64,000 bases of DNA. Origin: Butyrivibrio sp. NC3005. Lineage in GTDB: Bacteria; Bacillota; Clostridia; Lachnospirales; Lachnospiraceae. The DNA is taken from assembly GCF_000424545.1 (NCBI RefSeq), contig NZ_KE384206.1, forward strand, positions 128,022-192,021, given 5' to 3'. Both the position numbers and the translations under genes were made by a program. Below are positions 51,473-60,331 of this stretch, one piece after another (position 1 is the first letter of the stretch; each line of letters begins with the position of its first letter). The notes beneath the pieces were generated by a model. That model was not told the origin of the DNA and did not search any database. It was given only the letters and a program-made list of their open reading frames with translations.

Positions 51473-52441
51473 ATGTCTGATCTTATAAAAGTAAGTATCA
51501 TCATTCCAGCCTATAATTCAGAAAAAACAATATCTGCTACTTTAGATACGGTTGTAAAGCAAACACTTTCTGATATAGAAATTATCATTATAAATGATGC
51601 TTCCACTGACCGTACTATGCAGATTATTCAACGGTATCAGACGGATTATTCAGGACTTATTCACGTAATTGATTCCAAAGAACATAAAGGACCAGGCGGT
51701 TGCCGTAACCTCGGATTAAATGCAGCTAAAGGTCAATATATTGGCTTTGTCGACAGCGATGATTTTATAAATGCAAATATGTACAAAAAGCTTTATTCAA
51801 GGGCAATGGAAGGCGGTTTTGAAATCGTTGACTGCGCTATGTATGACCAATCTCTTGACAAAATCATCCTTCAGGCAAGTGATAAACTTACCGGTGTTTT
51901 AACTGATGAAAAAAGAAGCTATCTGATAAGTCTTGGAGGATACCTTCCGACAAAAATCTTTCACCGTAGACTTTTCGAAAATCCCCAAATTCGAATGAGG
52001 GAAAACTGCATATTGGAAGATTATGAAATAATGGCATATTTATACGCAAGAGCTCATAGTATAGGAAATGTTAAAGAGACTTTGTACCAGTATAATAATA
52101 CTTTCGGAGCCTCTACTAAGATTTCAAATCCTTCTGAATATATCAGAAATGTATCAGGTGCAATGCAAGCTCTATACAATACACTTTCACCGCTTCCAAA
52201 CTATGAGAACATAAGGCTTTCTGTAGAGTCTCAGATAAGTAAACTCTATTCCTATGGAATAGAAGTATGCATATTTATGGAACAAAAAGGTGATGATATT
52301 TATGCACCTATCCTAGAAAAAACACTATGCCTTTTACACAAAAAGTTAGTATATACACAATACGAAGAAAACCCTTTCACCACAATGCAGTTATCAGCTG
52401 ATGATATACAAATGCTTCATGAAAATGACGAAAAGTATTAA
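51473..52441 (+). CDS. Glycosyltransferase family 2
   Basis: A 322-residue GT-A enzyme: VSIIIPAYNSEKTISATLDTVVKQTLSDIEIIIINDASTDRT opens the nucleotide-sugar domain, GPGGCRNLGLNAAKGQYIGFVDSDD carries the metal-binding DSD, and ENCILEDYEIMAYLYARA holds the catalytic-region acid ED. There is no membrane helix. Sugar and acceptor are unknown. It stands alone with a good AGGAGGAAG site, not in a polysaccharide cluster, and is followed by the importer genes after 211 bp. Confidence 0.9.
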   Translation: MSDLIKVSIIIPAYNSEKTISATLDTVVKQTLSDIEIIIINDASTDRTMQIIQRYQTDYSGLIHVIDSKEHKGPGGCRNLGLNAAKGQYIGFVDSDDFINANMYKKLYSRAMEGGFEIVDCAMYDQSLDKIILQASDKLTGVLTDEKRSYLISLGGYLPTKIFHRRLFENPQIRMRENCILEDYEIMAYLYARAHSIGNVKETLYQYNNTFGASTKISNPSEYIRNVSGAMQALYNTLSPLPNYENIRLSVESQISKLYSYGIEVCIFMEQKGDDIYAPILEKTLCLLHKKLVYTQYEENPFTTMQLSADDIQMLHENDEKY

Positions 52442-52652
52442 ACAGTCCGCGTTTAAAACTGTCTATTTTCAATAGTCTTCTAAATGTATAAAACTGTAAA
52501 AACATAAAAAGTAAATTCTATAAATATTCATTTTTGTATTGATTTTATGCAACTATTGTGATTTAATATTTGTATATTTTTTCATGGCAAAATTAATATC
52601 ATTAATAATTATTTTTATTTTTTACATTAATTTCATAACAGGAGGATTATTT

Positions 52653-53396
52653 ATGAAAAAAAAGATTCTGTCTGCAATAATGGCTGTGGTACTTACTGCC
52701 AGTTTCTGCGCATGTGGAAAGTCAGGAAATGATGATAATACCATTACAATGGCAACTAACGCCGAATTTCCACCTTATGAATATCATGACAATAATAAAA
52801 TAGTGGGAATTGATGCCGAAATAGCTGAAGCAATTGCTAATAAACTTGGCTACAAACTTGAAATCGAAGACATTGCATTTGATTCCATTATTCCTGAGCT
52901 TTCCAGTAAGAAAGCGGATTTTGGCATGGCAGGAATGACAGTTACAGAAGATCGTAAAAAGAGTGTAGACTTTTCAGATTCCTATGCTTCTGCTCGTCAG
53001 TCTATTATTGTTCCTGAAAACTCATCTATTTCAGGTCCAGATGACCTTAAAGACAAGATTGTCGGTGTTCAGACAGGAACAACTGGTGATTTGTACGTAA
53101 CTGATGACCTTGGCGATGATCACGTTGAGCGTTATAACAAGGGAATGGAGGCAGTTCAGGCACTTGTACAGGGCAAAATTGATGCAGTTGTAATCGATAA
53201 TGAACCTGCAAAGGTGTTCGTATCTGAGAACAAGGGGCTTAAAATTCTAGATACTGCATATGCTGAAGAATCTTATGCTATTGCTGTAAACAAGGGAAAT
53301 ACAGAACTTCTTGACAAGATTAATAAAGCACTTGCCGAATTGAAAGAAGACGGTACTATCGATAAGATTATTGATAAATACATTACCGCCGAATAA
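52653..53396 (+). CDS. Amino-acid ABC transporter substrate-binding lipoprotein
   Basis: A 247-residue lipoprotein of the polar-amino-acid group (SBP_bac_3). The signal is MKKKILSAIMAVVLTASFCAC with the lipid-modified Cys at 19 or 21. The mature part shows ATNAEFPPYEYHDNNKIVGIDAEIAEAIANKLG, FGMAGMTVTEDRKKSVDFSDSYA and VGVQTGTTGDLYV, typical of glutamine- or cystine-type receptors. The ligand is not certain. AGGAGGA before the ATG at 52653 fixes the start; the upstream-extended frame is spurious. The permease and ATPase follow at once. Confidence 0.94.
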   Translation: MKKKILSAIMAVVLTASFCACGKSGNDDNTITMATNAEFPPYEYHDNNKIVGIDAEIAEAIANKLGYKLEIEDIAFDSIIPELSSKKADFGMAGMTVTEDRKKSVDFSDSYASARQSIIVPENSSISGPDDLKDKIVGVQTGTTGDLYVTDDLGDDHVERYNKGMEAVQALVQGKIDAVVIDNEPAKVFVSENKGLKILDTAYAEESYAIAVNKGNTELLDKINKALAELKEDGTIDKIIDKYITAE

Positions 53397-53420
53397 TTAT
53401 ATTACTAAGGACTAAGGAAC

Positions 53421-54113
53421 ATGTTTGAAAATTTCAGAGAACAGTTTATTTTAAACTTCATAGATGATAATCGTTGGCAGTATCTTACGAATGGTTTATT
53501 GCTTACACTTAAAATTTCTATTTTTTCGATTATCATAGGTATTATTTTAGGTTTTATCATAGCAGTTATTAAATATAGCCATGATAACAATGGAAATTGT
53601 AAGATACTAAATTTTATATGCGATATTTATCTTACTATTATTCGTGGAACACCAGTTGTTGTTCAGTTGCTCATAATATATTTTGTAATATTTGGCAGCA
53701 CACGAATTGATAAGTCATTCGTTGCTATCATTGCTTTTGGTATAAATTCAGGTGCATATCAGGCTGAAATATTCCGTTCAGGATTAAATTCAATCCCGCG
53801 TGGACAGTACGAAGCTGGAAGAAGCCTAGGTTTTTCATCTAATCAGACAATGGTAAAAATAATAATGCCTCAGGCAGTAAAAAATGTAATACCTGCTCTC
53901 TGCAATGAATTTATTTCTCTTATTAAAGAGACTTCTGTTTCTGGATACATAGCACTTGAAGACCTGACCAAAGGTGGAGATATCATTAGAAGCCGTACCT
54001 ACTCAGCATTTATGCCGCTTATTGCTGTTGCACTTACTTATCTTGTTTTAGTAATGATACTCACTCAGATAGTTAAGCATTTGGAAAGGAATCTTCGTAA
54101 AAATGAACGATAA
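53421..54113 (+). CDS. Amino-acid ABC transporter permease
   Basis: A 230-residue His/Glu/Gln/Arg-type permease with five membrane helices. The N-terminal [26 protein letters not shown] and the EAA loop [32 protein letters not shown] are diagnostic. It presumably forms a homodimer because only one permease gene is present. It starts 24 bp after the receptor gene and overlaps the ATPase gene by 11 bp. Confidence 0.94.
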   Translation: MFENFREQFILNFIDDNRWQYLTNGLLLTLKISIFSIIIGIILGFIIAVIKYSHDNNGNCKILNFICDIYLTIIRGTPVVVQLLIIYFVIFGSTRIDKSFVAIIAFGINSGAYQAEIFRSGLNSIPRGQYEAGRSLGFSSNQTMVKIIMPQAVKNVIPALCNEFISLIKETSVSGYIALEDLTKGGDIIRSRTYSAFMPLIAVALTYLVLVMILTQIVKHLERNLRKNER

Positions 54114-54858
54114 TAATAAAGAGACCAAAGACACGCTTATACAGGTTAAAAACCTTTGCAAACAATTTGGCAAAAAGAAAGTTTTAAATGACATTACTGT
54201 CAATATAAATAAGGGCGATGTTGTATGCGTAATAGGACCGTCTGGTTCAGGAAAATCTACTTTTCTTAGATGCCTGAACAGACTTGAGACTCCGACATCC
54301 GGACAGATACTGTTCGACAACGTTGATATCTGCAATCCCAAGACAGATATCGACATTCATCGTCAAAAAATGGGAATGGTTTTTCAACAGTTTAATCTCT
54401 TCCCACATATGACCATTTTAAAGAACCTCACAATCGCTCCTATAAGCCTTCAGCACAAATCACAAGAGGAAGCTGAAGAAATGGCAATAAGCCTTCTTAA
54501 AAGAGTAGGACTTGAAGACAGAGTCAATTCATATCCAAGCCAGTTATCCGGCGGACAACAACAAAGAATTGCCATAGTAAGGGCTTTGTGTATGCAACCT
54601 GAAGTAATGCTATTCGACGAACCCACTTCTGCTCTCGATCCTGAAATGGTTGGTGAAGTTTTAAACGTAATGAAAGACCTTGCCAAGGAAAAAATGACAA
54701 TGGTTGTAGTTACTCATGAAATGGGATTTGCCAGAAATGTCTCTAATAGAGTAATGTTTTTAGATGGTGGAAATTTCCTGGAAGAAAATACCCCTTCAGA
54801 ATTTTTTGATCATCCTCAGAATGACAGAACAAAGCTATTCTTGAGCAAAGTTCTATAA
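54103..54858 (+). CDS. Amino-acid ABC transporter ATP-binding protein
   Basis: A 251-residue GlnQ-type ATPase: Walker [21 protein letters not shown]-loop [16 protein letters not shown], signature [20 protein letters not shown], Walker [17 protein letters not shown] and switch [12 protein letters not shown]. It completes the importer of 52653-54858 and is followed by a strong terminator. Confidence 0.95.
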   Translation: MNDNNKETKDTLIQVKNLCKQFGKKKVLNDITVNINKGDVVCVIGPSGSGKSTFLRCLNRLETPTSGQILFDNVDICNPKTDIDIHRQKMGMVFQQFNLFPHMTILKNLTIAPISLQHKSQEEAEEMAISLLKRVGLEDRVNSYPSQLSGGQQQRIAIVRALCMQPEVMLFDEPTSALDPEMVGEVLNVMKDLAKEKMTMVVVTHEMGFARNVSNRVMFLDGGNFLEENTPSEFFDHPQNDRTKLFLSKVL

Positions 54859-54866
54859 ATTTTGTA

Positions 54867-54908
54867 AAGTTCTTGATTTCCTCAAAAGTGGAAATCAAGA
54901 ACTTTTTT
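54867..54908. terminator. Bidirectional intrinsic terminator
   Basis: Arms 54867-54881 and 54890-54904 pair perfectly over 15 bp around an 8-base loop, followed by TTTTTT on the plus strand. It lies between the importer operon and the converging gene ending at 54910. Confidence 0.92.
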
Positions 54909-54909
54909 G

Positions 54910-55647
54910 TTATTTTTTGGCTCTTCTCCTAATTGATTTTATATTCGTATTTCTTTTTCTTCCTCTTCTTCTTGGATTCTTACTTTTTCTATATTCTTTA
55001 ATTTCTTTAAGTATCTTCTCTTCGTTTCTGTTAAGAAGAATACTGCAGATTTCGGGCGAGAGTTTTTCTATATCTATTCTAGTTTGTGGAACTTTTATAC
55101 TATCATCAGTTTGTTTTAACTGCTCTAATCTCTTAATTTCAGTTTTAGGAAGAGGAAGTTTGGTCCATTCTATGATCTTTTTTATAAGAAAAGGCTTACT
55201 AGACGATGAATACTTTGGCATATTGTGATTTTGCAAAACAACATTAAATTCAGGACGCCATAATAGCTCTAACTTCCTTTCAATAAGTGCTTTATCATTC
55301 TTTGCCGGCTTTCTAAGAAAATAGAAATCAACTCCTTCTTCAATTTCATCTATCGTTATGATTCCCCAGTGTTTTGGTACATGTTCTTCAATATGAAATG
55401 CATGAGAACTTCCGACAGCCACAATATTATAATCAAAAATGGTATCATAATCTTCTGTCTGACTTGAAAGACGAGCATATGTATCAGCATCAGATTTTAT
55501 CTCTACACCGATAAGAGCATTGCTTGTTATTACTAATAAATCTGCTCTGGAATTACCAATCATCTTCTCTTCTATGATTTTTATCTTTCCATATTCGTGC
55601 TGCAAAAAAAGCCCCAAAGGCTTTCTAATATCCTTATCAAGTAGCAT
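54910..55647 (-). CDS. sce7726-family protein, PD-(D/E)XK nuclease-like
   Basis: A 245-residue protein. RADLLVITSNALIGVEIKSDADT has the nuclease-fold pattern D-(x)n-ExK with D36, E49 and K51, and the wording matches the sce7726 group, whose function is unknown. The C-terminal 30 residues are extremely basic (RKSKNPRRRGRKRNTNIKSIRRRAKK-like composition), suggesting nucleic-acid binding. The ATG overlaps the GNAT stop codon (TGATG), with GGGAG seven bases upstream; this start is preferred to 55686. The two genes are translationally coupled. Confidence 0.8.
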   Translation of the reverse strand: MLLDKDIRKPLGLFLQHEYGKIKIIEEKMIGNSRADLLVITSNALIGVEIKSDADTYARLSSQTEDYDTIFDYNIVAVGSSHAFHIEEHVPKHWGIITIDEIEEGVDFYFLRKPAKNDKALIERKLELLWRPEFNVVLQNHNMPKYSSSSKPFLIKKIIEWTKLPLPKTEIKRLEQLKQTDDSIKVPQTRIDIEKLSPEICSILLNRNEEKILKEIKEYRKSKNPRRRGRKRNTNIKSIRRRAKK

Positions 55648-56144
55648 CAATCTTCTCCCTGCCTGTCTATAATAGTCTCCATGCATATCTTCTGAGGTCT
55701 TAATCCCATTTTCTCATAGAACTTTTTTGCAGAAGGATTGCATGACCAAACATTTAATGTGATATTATAAAATTTCATTTCTTTTGCAAATTGATGAATA
55801 TGCTCATATAGAATTTTCCCGACATTTTGTCCTCTGCATGTTTCATCCACGCAAATATCATCTATGTAAAGAGTTCTCACATCAGTCAAAACGTTATCAT
55901 TAACAACCTGCTTTTCAATACAAAATCCATGGGCACAAACGTAGTCATCCTCATTCACGCATACGAAAACAAACATCTTATCATCTTTTAAAATATTACT
56001 TAACTCAGCTTCGTTATATTTAGTAGCCGGTCCCTTGAACAAATCCGGTCTCCCATTATGATGAACCATATCAACTTGGACAAGTAAATCCAATATACGC
56101 GGAATATCTTTTTCATTTGCTCTTCTAACTGTATACGTACTCAT
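55647..56144 (-). CDS. GNAT-family N-acetyltransferase
   Basis: A 165-residue acetyltransferase. YTVRRANEKDIPRILDLLVQVDMVHHNGRPDLF opens the fold and DICVDETCRGQNVGKILYEHIHQFAKE holds the acetyl-CoA loop R/Q-x-x-G-x-G/A; NVWSCNPSAKKFYEKMGL ends it. The acceptor is unknown; the N-terminal text is common in Lachnospiraceae acetyltransferases. GGAGGAG places the start at 56144. It is coupled to the downstream sce7726-type gene by a 1-bp overlap. Confidence 0.9.
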   Translation of the reverse strand: MSTYTVRRANEKDIPRILDLLVQVDMVHHNGRPDLFKGPATKYNEAELSNILKDDKMFVFVCVNEDDYVCAHGFCIEKQVVNDNVLTDVRTLYIDDICVDETCRGQNVGKILYEHIHQFAKEMKFYNITLNVWSCNPSAKKFYEKMGLRPQKICMETIIDRQGED

Positions 56145-56215
56145 ACTTTTCTCCTCCACTTTTTGACGCTTGTCAGCATACAAATCACCATGTGATTTAC
56201 GCGATTTATTATTAT

Positions 56216-56344
56216 CTATGACTTCTTGCTGAGATTTAGGATAATCATCAGCAAGAATCCTGCTTCGCAGGACAAAATTTGTCTTAACGACGAATTTTGG
56301 TCTGGTACGGTTATTGATTTTCCTGATGAAAACAATAACCTATG
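56216..56344 (-). repeat. 129-bp structured intergenic repeat, copy 2 (inverted)
   Basis: The reverse complement matches 47140-47268 at 124 of 129 positions with no gaps; four of the five differences are adjacent, in the right arm of the module A hairpin. Here that arm restores perfect pairing (GGTTATTG with CAATAACC). The element fills part of the 388-base gap between the GNAT gene and the DJ-1-type gene. Confidence 0.92.
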
Positions 56345-56349
56345 ACTTC

Positions 56350-56477
56350 TTGTCACTTACATTCAGAAACTCGCATTTACTGCGAGTTTCGTGAGAACAA
56401 AAGTCAAGTGGCAAACTGGTTCAAGGCGAAGCCTTTTCAAATGACCAGTTTGCGTGGTTTTTAGAACGTAGTGACAA
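56350..56477. repeat. Branched inverted-repeat structure
   Basis: TTGTCACT (56350-56357) pairs with AGTGACAA (56470-56477), closing a 128-base region. Inside are two perfect hairpins: GAAACTCGCA with TGCGAGTTTC (56366-56390), and CAAACTGGT with ACCAGTTTG (56413-56453), which holds a further AAGGC-GAA-GCCTT hairpin. No gene is present. It follows copy 2 of the 129-bp repeat directly. Confidence 0.8.
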
Positions 56478-56490
56478 AAATCTATGCTCA

Positions 56491-56521
56491 AAAAAACGCC
56501 CCGCAGCATCTGCCGTGGGGC
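56491..56521 (-). terminator. Intrinsic terminator after the DJ-1-type gene
   Basis: GCCCC(G/A)C... arms between 56498 and 56521 form a G+C-rich stem with small mismatches; on the minus strand it is followed by GTTTTTTT. It lies 11 bp after the stop codon of the gene at 56533. Confidence 0.85.
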
Positions 56522-56532
56522 TTGAAATTTTA

Positions 56533-57096
56533 TTATAAAACAATACTTTCCTTAAGATGCTCTGCTTCTTTTAACCCAAAATACATTTCAACAATTGCAA
56601 GTCCAAAGTAAAGCGCTGTTCCAACACCTCTGCTGGTTATGATATTGTCACTTACAACAACCTTGTCCTCAACATATAATGCACCATTATCTGTAAGAGT
56701 ATTTTTGCATGAAGGATAACAAGTTGCTTTCTTATTTTTCAAAAGCCCAAGCTCTGCCAAAATAGTTGGAGCCGCACAAATAGCTGCTACTTTTTTTCCT
56801 TCTGCAATATACTTTTTTATATTATCACACAAAACAGAACATGCTTTTAAATTCGGTGTTCCCGGAACTCCGCCAGGAAGAATAATCATATCTATATCAT
56901 CAAAATTCAACTGACTGATTGTAGTATCGCAAAGAATTGTTACTTTATGCGATGAAGTTATAGACAAGCTGTCTGAGACTGAAACCTTAATGCATTCAAT
57001 GCCGGCACGATATAAGATATCATAAGTGCTGAGGGCTTCAACTTCTTCACATCCATCTGCCATAAAAATAGCTGTTTTAACACTTGAATTATTCAT
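56533..57096 (-). CDS. DJ-1/PfpI family protein
   Basis: A 187-residue protein of the DJ-1/ThiJ/PfpI superfamily. The nucleophile-elbow cysteine is C107 in VAAICAAPTILAELG, the conserved acid is in MADGCEEVEALSTYD (E17/E18), and IILPGGVPGTPNL is the usual loop. Members act as glyoxalase/deglycase or redox chaperones; a link to methylglyoxal made by MgsA in this window is possible but speculative. CCAGAGGGAAA-type sequence precedes the ATG. Confidence 0.9.
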   Translation of the reverse strand: MNNSSVKTAIFMADGCEEVEALSTYDILYRAGIECIKVSVSDSLSITSSHKVTILCDTTISQLNFDDIDMIILPGGVPGTPNLKACSVLCDNIKKYIAEGKKVAAICAAPTILAELGLLKNKKATCYPSCKNTLTDNGALYVEDKVVVSDNIITSRGVGTALYFGLAIVEMYFGLKEAEHLKESIVL

Positions 57097-57236
57097 TTTC
57101 CCTCCAGATTTTTTATAAAGAAATCACAGTTAGCGTATATCATCTAATATATTAACATATTTAGACCGATAAATTAACTGACCAAAAAGCTTTTAAAGAT
57201 GATGTTAACCATAAATTACTGTTAATAGAGAGGTGA

Positions 57237-58304
57237 ATGATGCTTAGATTACGAATTGCTGAACTCACACCAGGTATGAAGCTTGCTGAAAATGTGTATT
57301 CTTTTGATCACAACCAGCTTATAATGTCAAAAGGAACTGTACTTGACGATGCTTCAATTACAAAACTTGCTTTTTATTCTATAATATACGTATTAATTGA
57401 TGATTCAAAAGTTATAAGTGTTGATAGCGAATCTTACGCTGCAAGAATGCGTCAAACACCAACTTTCAAAAAATTTAAAACAGACTTTGAAGATTTTACA
57501 GGTGATTTTAAAAAAAATATCAAAGAAACAATCTCCAGTGGAAAACCAATTGAAACAAAGCCTTTGATTGACCCTATATACGCAATGATTAGCGGTGGAT
57601 CAAATCTTCAGGAAGTTTTCGGAATGATTCACTCTCTTCGAAGCTACGATGATGCAACTTATGTACACTGCATAAATGTTGCGATGATTTGTAATATTCT
57701 AGGCCAATGGCTAAAAATGAGCCCTGACGAAATAATCATTCTTACAGAAGCAGGAATACTTCATGACATTGGTAAAATGGAAATTCCTGAAGATATTCTC
57801 AATAAGCCAAATAAACTCACAGATGAAGAATATCAGTTAATCCAGACTCATCCCCAAAGAGGTTATGAGATTTTAAAAAATCAGCAAATTAATGAACATG
57901 TTAAACTAGCCTGCCTTCAACACCATGAAAGATGCGATGGAACAGGTTATCCTAGTAATCTTCGAGGAGAACAAATAGATAAATTTGCTCGTATCGTGGC
58001 AATAGCTGACGTTTATGATGCGATGACCAGCGCCAGAGTATATCGCGAAGCTTTGTGCCCGTTTGTTGCAATACAAATGTTCGAAGATGAAGGTCTGCAG
58101 AAATACGACGTAGAGGCCATAATGACCTTCTTAAAGAATATAGTTGAAACCTACCGTCAGAATAGAGTAAGACTCAATAATGGTGAAGAAGGCGAAATCA
58201 TCTATATTGATCCGCTACACTTAGCAAGACCTACTATTCAATGTGGCGATACTTATCACGATCTGTCAAAAGAAAAAACATTGTATATTGAAGCTATTTT
58301 GTAA
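57237..58304 (+). CDS. HD-GYP domain protein, probable c-di-GMP phosphodiesterase
   Basis: A 355-residue protein. Residues 1-110 form an N-terminal DUF3391-like region (RIAELTPGMKLAENVYSFDHNQLIMSKGTVL). The HD-GYP domain follows (about 130-320): HCINVAMICNILG, AGILHDIGKMEIPEDILNKPNKL, THPQRGYEIL and HHERCDGTGYPSNLRGEQI, with all metal ligands and the GYP motif. Intact motifs suggest active hydrolysis of c-di-GMP. There is no membrane helix or receiver domain. A GGDEF gene lies 2 kb away. The first of two adjacent ATG codons is used; either fits GAGAGGTGA. Confidence 0.93.
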   Translation: MMLRLRIAELTPGMKLAENVYSFDHNQLIMSKGTVLDDASITKLAFYSIIYVLIDDSKVISVDSESYAARMRQTPTFKKFKTDFEDFTGDFKKNIKETISSGKPIETKPLIDPIYAMISGGSNLQEVFGMIHSLRSYDDATYVHCINVAMICNILGQWLKMSPDEIIILTEAGILHDIGKMEIPEDILNKPNKLTDEEYQLIQTHPQRGYEILKNQQINEHVKLACLQHHERCDGTGYPSNLRGEQIDKFARIVAIADVYDAMTSARVYREALCPFVAIQMFEDEGLQKYDVEAIMTFLKNIVETYRQNRVRLNNGEEGEIIYIDPLHLARPTIQCGDTYHDLSKEKTLYIEAIL

Positions 58305-58311
58305 TTACTAA

Positions 58312-58359
58312 AAGCGGCAAACTAAACAAAAAGTCATTTATTTGTTTAGTTTGCCGCTT
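58312..58359. terminator. Bidirectional intrinsic terminator
   Basis: Arms 58312-58330 and 58341-58359 pair perfectly over 19 bp. It lies between the HD-GYP gene and the converging CsoR operon and can serve both. Confidence 0.88.
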
Positions 58360-58383
58360 GATTATAATCTCACGAACTTAAAT

Positions 58384-59211
58384 TTACTCTTCTATCTCCT
58401 CATCCCTTGCATTTTCATCTATATCAATTTCATCCGTATAGTTTTTTCTCTTATCAGCTTTAGCCCTATTAAATTTTTCCGGAAGCTTAATCGTAATATT
58501 AGATGAAAATGAAACTTTTACCATCCATACAAGGAAAGCAAATACAAGTATAGGAATAATACAGGATGTAACAATCATTACAGCAAGTGATTCTAACATT
58601 CCACTAAGAAAGCCTGTAAATTTATCCACCATCTTATTGGTAATAGAAGACGACTCATTACCAAATTCAGAATCCAAACTTTCATCGTTTTCAATATCAT
58701 CGTACTGATTTATTGTATTCTCAACTTTTTCTCTCTGAGTTTCATAGACAATATCCGAAAGTCTTACACTTGCAGGTACTATCATATAAACAACAATCCC
58801 AATGAGTGCTATTTTACTTGCAATCACACGATATCTTTTTTTATTAAATAAAAGCGCAACACTCATAAGAACGCAAACAATTGGTATAAAAAATGTAAAT
58901 ACTACATATCCTGACATTGTAATTAAAAATTTTTCCAAATACAAAGCACTAAGGATTGCCAAAAAGTAAGTTGCAAGCTGCGCCAACTGCTGTGCAATAG
59001 GCGTACATGCATCTCCAGGCAAAAGAGAAAGAATAGCTGAAGCACCAGCAGCGCCACCTGAAAGCTTCATAACTGTTTCAACTTTCTTCTGAGTCTGCTC
59101 AATTGAATGCTGATGGTTATCCGCAGAAGCCGCAAAAGGTGCAATTTTCGTAAAAGAAATCACTGCAATAAGAAGTAATATTGCTATAATAGCTGTCTTT
59201 TTTAATCTCAA
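58384..59211 (-). CDS. Multi-pass membrane protein of unknown function
   Basis: I cannot name this 275-residue protein. It begins with a signal-like helix (5-27, ending AASA), has three membrane helices close together (about 75-97, 101-122, 130-148), an acidic loop (160-190) and a last helix (205-234), then a charged tail. SGGAAGASAILSLLPGDACTPIAQQLAQL before the second helix is the most distinctive stretch. Translation probably starts at TTG 59211, seven bases after GGAG; the TTG two codons earlier is too close to it. It is the last gene of the csoR operon, 13 bp after the DUF4230 gene. Confidence 0.75.
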   Translation of the reverse strand: MRLKKTAIIAILLLIAVISFTKIAPFAASADNHQHSIEQTQKKVETVMKLSGGAAGASAILSLLPGDACTPIAQQLAQLATYFLAILSALYLEKFLITMSGYVVFTFFIPIVCVLMSVALLFNKKRYRVIASKIALIGIVVYMIVPASVRLSDIVYETQREKVENTINQYDDIENDESLDSEFGNESSSITNKMVDKFTGFLSGMLESLAVMIVTSCIIPILVFAFLVWMVKVSFSSNITIKLPEKFNRAKADKRKNYTDEIDIDENARDEEIEE

Positions 59212-59224
59212 AACCAAACTCCTT

Positions 59225-59896
59225 TTATCGTTTTATTCCAAATTCTACTTTATAGTCAGAAGCATTAGGAAAATTTTGAACAAAATTCTTTATAAGTAAT
59301 TTTGCCTGCTCATCCGACTTTACCAAAATTCCATTAGCTAATGCCTTACTTTTTGCAGCATTCTCAAATTCAGCAAGAGATGCATTGTAGTCATCAAGCT
59401 TAAGAGGATTCCACAAAGATTCACTCTCTGAATATATTTTGAAAGTATTCTTATCTATGTTTATAGATTTAATCTCTGAATTTGGAATACTGATAAACAA
59501 AGTCTTATTTGTATCATTTTTAGTAATAGATATTTTAGAAAAATCTACACCAGCACTTACAGTACCATCATAACTGTAGATAAATTCTGACGATGTTGTA
59601 ATAAACTTTAGAAATGTTTTTTCTTTGGAATATCTTTCGATATTTGTAAAATAGTACTCCTGAGTAATCAGAAATCCCATATTTTCAAGACCATCCTGAA
59701 GCGTCTTGGTATTAATTGTAATTAAAACTCTCTCTTTAGTATCTTTTTTAACTACAGTTGATACCGATTCATTAGAAAAATCTTTTCCTTGCGAATTCTT
59801 GTTAAAAAAATCAACGCAAAGCATAGCACTCAATATAACTGCGAGCAAAATAATCGAAATCAAGAAGTAAGTATTTAGTTTCTGTCTGTCCTTCAT
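59225..59896 (-). CDS. DUF4230 family membrane-anchored protein
   Basis: A 223-residue protein with an N-terminal helix (about 7-28) and an outside DUF4230 domain: TKTLQDGLENMGFLITQEYYFTN, FIYSYDGTVSAGVDFSKISITKN, LFISIPNSEIKSINIDKNTFKIYSESESLWNPLKLDDYN. Function is unknown. GAGAGG before the second ATG favours 59896 over 59929. It lies 53 bp after csoR and 13 bp before the membrane protein gene, so all three form one operon. Confidence 0.8.
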   Translation of the reverse strand: MKDRQKLNTYFLISIILLAVILSAMLCVDFFNKNSQGKDFSNESVSTVVKKDTKERVLITINTKTLQDGLENMGFLITQEYYFTNIERYSKEKTFLKFITTSSEFIYSYDGTVSAGVDFSKISITKNDTNKTLFISIPNSEIKSINIDKNTFKIYSESESLWNPLKLDDYNASLAEFENAAKSKALANGILVKSDEQAKLLIKNFVQNFPNASDYKVEFGIKR

Positions 59897-59949
59897 GTTA
59901 TGTCCTCTCAAGTAAACTCTTTTCTTCAAAAAACGTAGAAAGATTTAAA

Positions 59950-60273
59950 TCATTTCATGAGTTTTCGTAAAGTTTTCAACAATTCATCCACAATTTCATC
60001 ATCACCGTTTTTTATACCATCAACAATACATCCTCTTATATGGCATCCAAGAAGTTCCTGATTAAAACCATCAATTGCAGAACCAACGGATATAGACTGT
60101 TGAAGGATATCATTACAATAAGCATCAGACTCCACAAGCTTTTGGAGACCTCTGACCTGTCCTTCTATTCGCTTTAATCTATTTATCAAAGCTGTCTTTT
60201 GCTCATCAGAACGAATAGTTTTCTTTTTACAGCAGCACTCATTTACTACATCTGTTTGTTGCTTTTTCTCCAT
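59950..60273 (-). CDS. CsoR/FrmR-family repressor
   Basis: A 107-residue all-helical repressor (DUF156). NRLKRIEGQVRGLQKLVESDAYCNDILQQ and LLGCHIRGCIVDGIKNGDDEIVDELLKTL show the C-H-C ligand set of the copper/persulfide-sensing branch (Cys in YCND, His and Cys four apart in HIRGC). An additional Cys-rich N-terminus (ECCCKKK) is unusual. The family releases DNA on binding Cu(I) or on reaction with persulfide or formaldehyde. No copper ATPase or rhodanese gene is adjacent; the downstream operon genes are envelope proteins of unknown role. Confidence 0.92.
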   Translation of the reverse strand: MEKKQQTDVVNECCCKKKTIRSDEQKTALINRLKRIEGQVRGLQKLVESDAYCNDILQQSISVGSAIDGFNQELLGCHIRGCIVDGIKNGDDEIVDELLKTLRKLMK

Positions 60274-60331
60274 GCATTTTTCCTCTTTAACTCTTATAAT
60301 ATTTACTTTAATTTATCTTTGAATAGAAACA

